From contig JBKGZD010000005.1 in the NCBI GenBank assembly GCA_046545795.1, positions 1 to 42,785 on the forward strand: DNA of 42,785 bases. Direction: 5' to 3'. The position numbers were made by a program, and so were the translations under genes. The stretch comes from JAGXLC01 sp046545795 (lineage in GTDB: Bacteria; Bacteroidota; Bacteroidia; Bacteroidales; UBA12077). The notes beneath the pieces are model-generated. The model was not told the origin of the DNA, searched no databases, and saw only the letters and a list, made by a program, of their open reading frames with translations. The stretch's first letter is position 1; every line of letters starts with the position of its first letter. Shown here piece by piece: positions 1 through 7,174 of the stretch.

Positions 1-1
1 G

Positions 2-58
2 ATGACGCTGATGCAACTGATCAACACGGATAATAAAAAACAATTCTATAAACAATAA
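2..58 (+). CDS. possible 3' end of a gene cut by the window edge
   Basis: A reading frame is open from base 2 to a TAA at 56-58 and ends in residues like TDNKKQFYKQ. It could be the C-terminus of a plus-strand gene entering from the left, but 18 codons are too few to identify it or to prove that it is coding. From here to the next gene (59-314) I see only AT-rich sequence with no clear hairpin, tRNA or ORF. Confidence 0.2.
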   Translation: MTLMQLINTDNKKQFYKQ

Positions 59-314
59 AACACTATCAATAAGGCGATTGCGTAGCTTATGTATAAGGAA
101 GTCTAAAAGTCCCTTTGTTTTAAAACCATGTTTCTTGCTTGAACGTTTGCCCGGGTAATTAAGAATTATTCTAAATTAACCCAAATCTCCCTGTTAACAA
201 CTCTTTTAAGCTATTGTAATACATAGCATGTTTTTAAGCTTTTGTTTTTATATTTACAAATTATAAATTAATCCCCGATTTAGATAAATAGTTTTTAATA
301 AAACCCCAAACCCT

Positions 315-833
315 ATGCGTGTTGAAAGATTTCAAAAAAAAGAAGAAAAATTGCCTCGTGAAGAGGTCGATTTAAGTCTTCTTGATCCCCTGATTGAAAA
401 GCTTAAAAATAAAAAAGGTAACTTAATTCCTTTGCTTCAGGGAGCACAGAATATCTATGGATATATCCCTTATGACGCTTTCTTAAAAATCTCGGAAGCT
501 ACAGGGATAGATCTCACAGAAATGTATGGTGTGGCTACTTTTTACACACAATTTCGTTTACATCCTGTGGGAAAACATATTATCAAAGTTTGCCATGGTA
601 CTGCATGTCATGTGCAAAATGCCGGTACCATTACAGAAGCAATCCAGGATGCTTTGAAAGTTGAAGATGGAGAAACTACAGAAGATGGCCTTTTTACACT
701 TGAATCTGTGGCTTGTCTTGGATGTTGTTCCCTGGCTCCGGTAATGATGATTGGAGATAATACTTATGGAAAATTAACGGGAAAACATGCAGTAAAAATA
801 GTTAAGGATATTAAAATTCAGGAGAGCAATTAA
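315..833 (+). CDS. NuoE-like 2Fe-2S subunit of a soluble NAD(P)H/ferredoxin complex
   Basis: A 172-residue thioredoxin-like 2Fe-2S ferredoxin of the NuoE/HydC/HndA family. It carries electrons next to the NuoF-type flavin subunit. The four cluster ligands are visible: C93 and C98 in a CHGTAC motif (C-x4-C), and C134 and C138 (C-x3-C) near LESVACLGCC. The N-terminal helical part with the family's NIYGYIP and GVATFYTQF segments is complete, and the length is normal. It is the first gene of a three-gene operon, 44 bases before the NuoF-like gene and followed by a GltD/FDH-like fusion. No membrane subunits of complex I are nearby, so this is a soluble complex rather than respiratory complex I. 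The ATG start lacks a Shine-Dalgarno sequence, as is usual in Bacteroidota. The family is certain; the substrate of the complex is inferred. Confidence 0.9.
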   Translation: MRVERFQKKEEKLPREEVDLSLLDPLIEKLKNKKGNLIPLLQGAQNIYGYIPYDAFLKISEATGIDLTEMYGVATFYTQFRLHPVGKHIIKVCHGTACHVQNAGTITEAIQDALKVEDGETTEDGLFTLESVACLGCCSLAPVMMIGDNTYGKLTGKHAVKIVKDIKIQESN

Positions 834-877
834 TTAGCTCTCTTTCTTTTTTTGAACTCAATAATTTCATTAAATAT

Positions 878-2656
878 ATGGAAAGAACAAAAGTATTAGT
901 CGGACTTGCCAGTTGCGGTATCGCAGCAGGAGCGCAAAAAGTATTCGACAAGCTCCAGGAAATAAAGAAAGCAGATAAACTGGATATAGAACTGAAGAAA
1001 ACCGGTTGTATAGGCATGTGTTACCGGGAGCCGCTTGTCGAGGTTATTGACGAAAATGGCTCTTATCTTTATGGGGAGGTAGATGAAGAAAGGGCAACAG
1101 AAATTATGGATAAACATATTTTCAATGATGAGCCCATAAAAGAATACGTTGTTAAAACCGACATTTTTGAAACCCCTGATGATTCATTCTGGAAAGGGCA
1201 AACAAAGATAGCCCTGCGAAATTGTGGAGTCATCAACCCTGAAAGAATTGATGAATATGAAAAACGGGATGGTTACAAGTCTATAACAAAAATCCTGGAT
1301 GAGGATATCGACCAGGAAGAGGTAATACAAATCATCTTAGATTCAGGATTGAGAGGTAGAGGAGGTGGAGGTTTTCCAACAGGACTGAAATGGAAGTTCA
1401 CTTACAAAAATAAGGCTGAAAAAAAATATATTATATGTAATGCTGATGAAGGTGACCCGGGAGCTTTTATGGATCGTTCATTATTAGAGGGGGATCCGCA
1501 TGCAGTAATTGAGGGATTAATTATAGGAGCCTATGCAACAGGAGCAAACGAGGGTGTAATTTATTGCCGTGCTGAATACCCACTTGCAATTAAGCGGCTG
1601 AATATTGCTATTGACCAGGCAAGGAAAAAAGGATATTTAGGTAAAGACATTTTAGGAAAGACGGGATTCGATTTTGACCTCTACGTTAAAGAAGGTGCCG
1701 GGGCGTTTGTATGTGGTGAGGAAACTGCTCTTATGGCTTCTGTTGAAGGACATCGGGGAATGCCAACAAAACGTCCTCCTTATCCGGCAGAGAAAGGTTT
1801 ATGGCAACAGCCTACGAATATTAATAATGTTGAAACTTACGCAAATGTCCCCCAGATAATTCTGCACGGAGCTAAGTTTTTCAATCAATATGGAACAGAG
1901 AAAAGCAAAGGAACTAAAGTATTTGCCCTTACCGGGAAAATAAATCATGGCGGTTCTGTTGAGGTTCCAATGGGCATTACCATCAATGATATTATACATA
2001 AGCTGGGAGGTGGAATTAAAGATGACAAAAAATTTAAAGCTGTGCAGCTCGGAGGGCCTTCAGGGGGATGTATCCCTGCATATCTAAGCGACACTATTAT
2101 TGACTATGATTCTGTTAATGCTACAGGAGCTATCATGGGTTCCGGGGGAATGGTGGTAATGGATGAAACTACCTGCATGGTGGATATTGCTAAGTTTTTC
2201 CTCGATTTTACACGGAAAGAGTCGTGTGGGAAATGTACATTTTGTCGTGTAGGTACAAAAAGAATGCTGGAAATCCTGGAGAGAATAACGGCAGGTGAAG
2301 GTGAGGAAGAAGACCTTGACAAACTGGAAGAACTGGCACATGAGATTAAAGCTAATTCACTATGCGGACTGGGACAGACTGCCCCAAATCCTGTACTTAC
2401 TACCTTAAAATATTTCCGGGATGAATACGAGGCACACATTACTGATAAAAAATGCCCGGCGAAAAGTTGTAAAAGCCTTCTTACTTATACAGTTGACCCG
2501 GAAAAATGTACAGGTTGTACCGTTTGCGCCAAAAACTGCCCGGTGGATGCAATCTCAGGAGAAAGAAAAGAAGTGCATAAAATAGACCAGGATACATGTA
2601 TAAAATGTGGAATATGTTACACCAAATGTAACTTTGATGCAATTATCCTTTCATAA
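878..2656 (+). CDS. NuoF/HydB-like FMN and NAD(H)-binding subunit with ferredoxin tail
   Basis: A 592-residue flavin subunit of the NuoF/HydB/HndC type. In order it has a thioredoxin-like 2Fe-2S domain (about 1-100), the FMN/NADH core with GLRGRGGGGFPTG and DEGDPGAFMDR motifs (about 160-440), a 4Fe-4S site of the NuoF N3 type (ESCGKCTFC and a later SLCG), and a C-terminal two-cluster ferredoxin (CTGCTVCAKNCP and CIKCGICYTKC, about 535-592). That tail is typical of hydrogenase and bifurcating forms and is absent from respiratory NuoF. In the N-terminal domain only C13, C44 and C48 are seen. The position expected for the first ligand (C-x4-C) is V8, so this cluster may be altered. It sits between NuoE-like and fusion genes, 29 bases before the latter. 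In characterised relatives (HydABC, Stn) this subunit holds the FMN and uses NAD(H). Confidence 0.92.
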   Translation: MERTKVLVGLASCGIAAGAQKVFDKLQEIKKADKLDIELKKTGCIGMCYREPLVEVIDENGSYLYGEVDEERATEIMDKHIFNDEPIKEYVVKTDIFETPDDSFWKGQTKIALRNCGVINPERIDEYEKRDGYKSITKILDEDIDQEEVIQIILDSGLRGRGGGGFPTGLKWKFTYKNKAEKKYIICNADEGDPGAFMDRSLLEGDPHAVIEGLIIGAYATGANEGVIYCRAEYPLAIKRLNIAIDQARKKGYLGKDILGKTGFDFDLYVKEGAGAFVCGEETALMASVEGHRGMPTKRPPYPAEKGLWQQPTNINNVETYANVPQIILHGAKFFNQYGTEKSKGTKVFALTGKINHGGSVEVPMGITINDIIHKLGGGIKDDKKFKAVQLGGPSGGCIPAYLSDTIIDYDSVNATGAIMGSGGMVVMDETTCMVDIAKFFLDFTRKESCGKCTFCRVGTKRMLEILERITAGEGEEEDLDKLEELAHEIKANSLCGLGQTAPNPVLTTLKYFRDEYEAHITDKKCPAKSCKSLLTYTVDPEKCTGCTVCAKNCPVDAISGERKEVHKIDQDTCIKCGICYTKCNFDAIILS

Positions 2657-2685
2657 ATTAATAACCAATTGAAAATCTGTATACA

Positions 2686-5600
2686 ATGAAAGAAGAACTC
2701 AATATAATTATCAATGGCAAACCAACAAAAGGCTTTAAAGGAGAAACAATTCTTGATGTAGCTAAAAGGCAGAGCATTGATATTCCAACTCTTTGTCATG
2801 ACCCGCGCTTAAAACCTTACTCTTCTTGCTTTGTTTGTGTCGTAGAAATAGAAGGTAAGGGAATGCAACCTTCCTGCTCTACAGTTATAGAGGAAGGAAT
2901 GAAAATTGAAACCCATAATGAGGCTGTTTCAAAATCAAGAAAAACTGCACTGGACCTGCTGGTAAGTGACCACTTTGCTGATTGTGTCCCTCCCTGTAAA
3001 GAGGAATGTCCGGCAGGAGTTGATGTCCAGGGCTATATATCTATGATTGAAAAGGGTTTATATCATGAGGCTATCGGTCTTATAAAACAAACCAATCCAT
3101 TACCTGCGGTTTGTGGTAGAGTATGCGTGCGACCATGCGAGCTTGCATGCAGGAGAAATTATCTTGACGAAGGGACAGGTGTGGGAATAGACTATCTTAA
3201 GCGGTTTGCTGCAGATAAAGACTTGTTGAATGGAAATAGCCATTATAAACCAACATTAGCACCTTCTACAGGGAAAAAGGTAGCTATTATTGGTGGTGGT
3301 CCGGGTGGATTGTCATCGGCTTATTTCCTGCAGCAAAAAGGCCACAATTGTGATATATATGAAGCTGCACCTGAGGCCGGTGGCTGGTTAAGGTATGGAA
3401 TTCCGGAATACCGTTTACCTAACGATGTCCTGGATAAGGAAATTGATACCATTAAAGAGTTGGGTGTGAACATCTATTATAACCAGAAATTTGGTGATAA
3501 TCTTAGCTATAAAGACCTTAAAGATAAATATGATGCGGTTATTTTAACTATTGGTTCTCAGCGTGGTACTTTGTTAAGAGCTGAGGGTGAAGATGCTGAA
3601 AATGTATTTTCCGGTATCGATTTTCTGAGGAACATGGAAATGACCGGGCAGAAATATGATTTTTCCGGAAAAACTGTCGCAGTCGTTGGTGGTGGTAATA
3701 CGGCTATGGATTGTTGCCGTACTTCTGTCAGGTGTGGAGCTGAGAAAGTTTATGTGATTTATCGAAGGGCTGAAGAACAAATGCCTGCTAATCCAATTGA
3801 AATTCATGAATCAAAACTGGAAGGTGTTGAGTATTTATTACTGACAAATCCTGTGAAAGTGAATAAGGATAAAGACGGAAAGGTGAAGTCGATGACACTG
3901 ATAAAAATGGAGCTTGGCGAACCTGATTCTTCAGGAAGAAGAAGACCGATTCCAATAGAAGGTTCTGAATTTGAGATGGAAGTTGATTATATACTTGCTG
4001 CAATAGGTCAGAAAACAGATGTGAATTTTCTGGAAGATGTTAACAATCACGCTGATAAAGGTGAATTGAAGGTAAACCGCTGGGGCGATATTGACGCGGA
4101 TGAAAAAACTTTGCAAACAGATATAGAAAATGTCTTTGCTGCTGGTGACGGAGTTACTGGTCCGGCAACAATTATAGAAGCAATTGCACAGGCGAAGACT
4201 GCTTCGCATAGCTGTCATCAATATCTTACAGGGAAACCCCTTCAACCGGAGAAGAAAGAATTTATTAGCCGGAAAACCCATTTCCGTGAACTAACAAAGG
4301 ATGATTTTGCTGAAAGGTATAAACAACAGATGAGAGAAGAAATGCCTACTTTACCTCCTGATAAACGTTCGAATTTTAATGAAGTTGAGTTAGGCTATAA
4401 AAGTGAGGAGGTAGCTAATAATGAGACCGGTAGATGCCTGGAATGCGGTTGTAGCGAATTATATACATGCAAACTGAAGGAATATTCAACAGAGTATGAA
4501 GCAGTACAAAATAGATTTGGCGGTGAATTCCAGGAGTTTGAAGTAGATTTCTCACACCCTTTTGTTGAAATTGATAATAATAAATGTATCCTGTGCGGAA
4601 GATGTGTTAGAATATGTAATGAGGTAGTCGGGGCAAATGCTCTTGGGCTTGTAAACAGAGGGTTTGAAACTTATGTTTCTCCAAGCATGGGTGAATCATT
4701 AACTGAAACCAACTGCGAATCATGTGGCTTGTGTATTTCTGCTTGTCCTACAGGTGCAATTACTGAAAATACCCCACATAAACCAACACCAATACAATGG
4801 GATACTGTATCTTCTGTATGTAATTATTGTTCAGTAGGTTGCGAAGTTAATTACCATCATAAAAGTGGTTATATCTTACGCACTACAGGAAAGGAAGGTT
4901 TGATCAATAAAGATGGCAACATCTGCAAATATCCGAAATTTGGTTATCCAAATATGAACGACCCAAAACGGATTACTAAGCCGTTGCTTAAAGTAGATGA
5001 TAATTTTGAAGAGATTAGCTTTGAAAAAGCATACGAGGTTATTCTGGATGAAATAAGACACGTTGAACCGGAAGAGAATGCATTCTATGCAGGTGCTAGG
5101 TTGTCCAATGAAGAACTTTATTTATTGCAAAAATTTGCCCGTGTAGGTGCAAAAACCAATAACATAAACAGCTTTCATCATTTAGCAGCTTATGAGGGAA
5201 ATAACTATAATTATAAGGCAAATGTTCCTTTTGAAGAAATTCCCAAGGCCAGCAGAATAATTCTTATAGGTTCCGAACTTAACCAGGAAAACGCAGTTGT
5301 TGGGTTTATGGTTAATAATGCCCGTGAAATTCATGAGGTGCCAGTTGATATGGTTACTGCAGAAGAAAATACGAGCATGAAGCATAAAATTGATAACCAG
5401 ATCAACATTAAATCTTATTATCATTTTGTGAAAGCTGTTAATCATTACTTGCTTTCTAATAACATGGAGAACAAACTGTTTATAAAGGATAACTGCCATC
5501 AGTTTGATATTTATAAGGAAAAATTATTGAAGGAAGATTTTGATAAATTAGTTGAAGACTCTGGAATTTGTTGTAAGGAGCATTTGATTGAGTTTGCTGA

Positions 5601-6423
5601 AAATTATAATAAGGAGTTAAATGCAATCCTTATATTTTCTGAACGGAATATTTCACCAAGAACAGGAACGGAAATTTTCAATTTGGCAATGTTAACAGGT
5701 AAGCTTGGAAAAATTGCCAGTGGTATTATTTCTCTGAAAGAAAAAAATAATTCCCAGGGTATTTTTGATATGGGAATTAATCCTTATACTGGAGTCGGAA
5801 ATCGGTCATTAAGGGATGAATCATTTATTAAAACTCTTAAAAATGTGTGGAAGGTTGATCAATTACCTGAAATACCAACAATTGATCACATTGATCAACT
5901 GGAAAAGGGAGTGATTAAGAAAATGTATATCTTTGGCGAAGATCCGGTTGGTTGCGCTGTTGATAAAGAAAGAGTAGGCAAGTGGTTTGGTGAAGCTGAA
6001 TTTATATTGGTACAGGATTATTTCATGACAGAAACGGCTAAAGAGGCAGATTTAATTTTACCGGCAACCTTCCCCGTGGAAACTTCAGGCACCTTTACCA
6101 ATACACAAAGGTACATACAGCAATTTGACAAACAACTGGAATCTCCCGTGGAAAAAGAAAATTATAAACAGTTGATTGAATTGCTTCATACCTTTGATTC
6201 AAATGGACTAAAGACCACGGATGAAGTACGAAAGGAAGCGATTTCACTACTGGGTAATTATCAGAAACATGAATATACATTTGAATACACAGACAAAAAT
6301 AACGGAGAATATCGTTTGTTTAATCATGGCTGTGATTATATTGTGAAATATTTTGATGATATGTTCCGGGAAGCATTTGAAAAATCTAAAGTGCCCGAAT
6401 ATGAAGAAAATGTAGTAAAATAG
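2686..6423 (+). CDS. fusion of 2Fe-2S, GltD/NfnB-like FAD-NADPH, ferredoxin and FDH-like domains
   Basis: A 1245-residue multidomain oxidoreductase. Domains in order: a NuoG/HydA-type 2Fe-2S ferredoxin (C37, C48, C51, C64); a cysteine-rich linker (H96, C100, C104, C108, C143, C147, C151, C155); a GltD/NfnB-like FAD domain (GGGPGG at 203-208) with an NADPH Rossmann fold (GGGNTA at 335-340) and the AAGDGVTGP flavin motif at 485-493; a small Cys cluster (C584, C587, C589, C595); two 4Fe-4S ferredoxin motifs (C634/637/640/644 and C677/680/683/687); and a formate-dehydrogenase-like domain opening with C712, C715, C719 and C747. The FDH-like part shows no Cys or Sec where FDH has its metal ligand (around 822-834) and stops without a clear dinucleotide-binding C-terminus, so I expect no formate oxidation. 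With the two preceding genes it resembles the Stn-type NADH/ferredoxin:NADP oxidoreductase. Both the NADPH site and its role in bifurcation are inferred. Confidence 0.85.
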   Translation: MKEELNIIINGKPTKGFKGETILDVAKRQSIDIPTLCHDPRLKPYSSCFVCVVEIEGKGMQPSCSTVIEEGMKIETHNEAVSKSRKTALDLLVSDHFADCVPPCKEECPAGVDVQGYISMIEKGLYHEAIGLIKQTNPLPAVCGRVCVRPCELACRRNYLDEGTGVGIDYLKRFAADKDLLNGNSHYKPTLAPSTGKKVAIIGGGPGGLSSAYFLQQKGHNCDIYEAAPEAGGWLRYGIPEYRLPNDVLDKEIDTIKELGVNIYYNQKFGDNLSYKDLKDKYDAVILTIGSQRGTLLRAEGEDAENVFSGIDFLRNMEMTGQKYDFSGKTVAVVGGGNTAMDCCRTSVRCGAEKVYVIYRRAEEQMPANPIEIHESKLEGVEYLLLTNPVKVNKDKDGKVKSMTLIKMELGEPDSSGRRRPIPIEGSEFEMEVDYILAAIGQKTDVNFLEDVNNHADKGELKVNRWGDIDADEKTLQTDIENVFAAGDGVTGPATIIEAIAQAKTASHSCHQYLTGKPLQPEKKEFISRKTHFRELTKDDFAERYKQQMREEMPTLPPDKRSNFNEVELGYKSEEVANNETGRCLECGCSELYTCKLKEYSTEYEAVQNRFGGEFQEFEVDFSHPFVEIDNNKCILCGRCVRICNEVVGANALGLVNRGFETYVSPSMGESLTETNCESCGLCISACPTGAITENTPHKPTPIQWDTVSSVCNYCSVGCEVNYHHKSGYILRTTGKEGLINKDGNICKYPKFGYPNMNDPKRITKPLLKVDDNFEEISFEKAYEVILDEIRHVEPEENAFYAGARLSNEELYLLQKFARVGAKTNNINSFHHLAAYEGNNYNYKANVPFEEIPKASRIILIGSELNQENAVVGFMVNNAREIHEVPVDMVTAEENTSMKHKIDNQINIKSYYHFVKAVNHYLLSNNMENKLFIKDNCHQFDIYKEKLLKEDFDKLVEDSGICCKEHLIEFAENYNKELNAILIFSERNISPRTGTEIFNLAMLTGKLGKIASGIISLKEKNNSQGIFDMGINPYTGVGNRSLRDESFIKTLKNVWKVDQLPEIPTIDHIDQLEKGVIKKMYIFGEDPVGCAVDKERVGKWFGEAEFILVQDYFMTETAKEADLILPATFPVETSGTFTNTQRYIQQFDKQLESPVEKENYKQLIELLHTFDSNGLKTTDEVRKEAISLLGNYQKHEYTFEYTDKNNGEYRLFNHGCDYIVKYFDDMFREAFEKSKVPEYEENVVK

Positions 6424-6461
6424 GGTTATTTTCTTGACAATATTATGTAATCATTATGAAT

Positions 6462-6480
6462 TTGTGATGGTTTTTCACAA
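6462..6480. promoter_or_regulatory. inverted repeat upstream of the rubrerythrin-like gene
   Basis: TTGTGA and TCACAA form a perfect dyad separated by seven bases, 48 bases before the ATG at 6529. It resembles a CRP/FNR-family half-site pair, but the spacer is one base longer than in the enteric CRP site. A regulator cannot be named. Confidence 0.3.
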
Positions 6481-6528
6481 TATCAAATTAGATAAAATGT
6501 TTTAATTTCAAAATATAAAATATTAATT

Positions 6529-6984
6529 ATGAAAGAGTTTAAAAATGTAGAAGATATATTGGATTTTGCTATGAACTCTGAACAGGAAGCTGTCGATTTT
6601 TACAATGAGCTTGCAGCAAATGCAAAATCCGAAGATATGCGCAAAGTTTTCAATGAATTTGCCCAGGAAGAGATAAAACACAAGACAAGAATCAAAAAAG
6701 TCAAGGAAGAAGGAACTTATGATTTGCCAAAAGAGGAAATTAAAGACATGCGTGTTGGAAATTATATTGTTAACGTGGATCCAGCGCCAGACATGAGTTA
6801 TCAGGATGCTCTTGTACTGGCTATGAATAAAGAAAAAGCCGCATTTCGTCTTTATATGGACCTTTCAAATAAATCCAGCAACCAGGAAATGAAAGAGCTG
6901 TTTTTATCTCTTGCCCAAGAGGAATCAAGGCATAAACTGAGGTTTGAAATTGAATATGATGAGCATGTGTTGAGAGAGAATTAA
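6529..6984 (+). CDS. rubrerythrin-like diiron ferritin-fold protein without rubredoxin domain
   Basis: A 151-residue four-helix ferritin-like protein. Two diiron half-sites are visible: E20 with EEIKH (E47/E48, H51), and E102 with EESRH (E131/E132, H135). This is the rubrerythrin/ferritin-like pattern. Rubrerythrins reduce hydrogen peroxide using a rubredoxin centre; here the protein ends after the helices and has no Cys4 rubredoxin tail, so it would need a separate electron donor or act in iron handling. It lies 105 bases after the flavin/Fe-S operon, with its own inverted repeat upstream, and may be transcribed separately. Protection of oxygen-sensitive enzymes is a likely but unproven role. 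Confidence 0.8.
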   Translation: MKEFKNVEDILDFAMNSEQEAVDFYNELAANAKSEDMRKVFNEFAQEEIKHKTRIKKVKEEGTYDLPKEEIKDMRVGNYIVNVDPAPDMSYQDALVLAMNKEKAAFRLYMDLSNKSSNQEMKELFLSLAQEESRHKLRFEIEYDEHVLREN

Positions 6985-7174
6985 GAATGAAGATTATTCT
7001 CACCATGTTCTTCTCTCTCTATAAGGATTTATGAATGAGAAGTTTATGATATTGACTTGTATGACGAATCAATAATGATAGATTGACTTCTGTGGGGTAT
7101 TCTTTTTTTTATAAAAGTATACATTTTGTATTTTGCTTTATTACTTTTGTAGTGGTCATAAATTAATAGCTGTT

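Noticed and set aside
61..314. A tRNA or small RNA gene at the left edge
   Set aside because: I found no cloverleaf arms, no T-loop sequence and no convincing hairpin in this AT-rich stretch.
315..2656. Respiratory complex I (nuoE and nuoF)
   Set aside because: No membrane subunits or other nuo genes are present, NuoF carries a ferredoxin tail, and the third protein contains a GltD-type module. A soluble complex fits better.
6970..7020. A terminator after the rubrerythrin-like gene from GAGAGAA and TTCTCTC
   Set aside because: The arms could pair, but the loop is about 30 bases and no T-tract follows, so the evidence is too weak to annotate.
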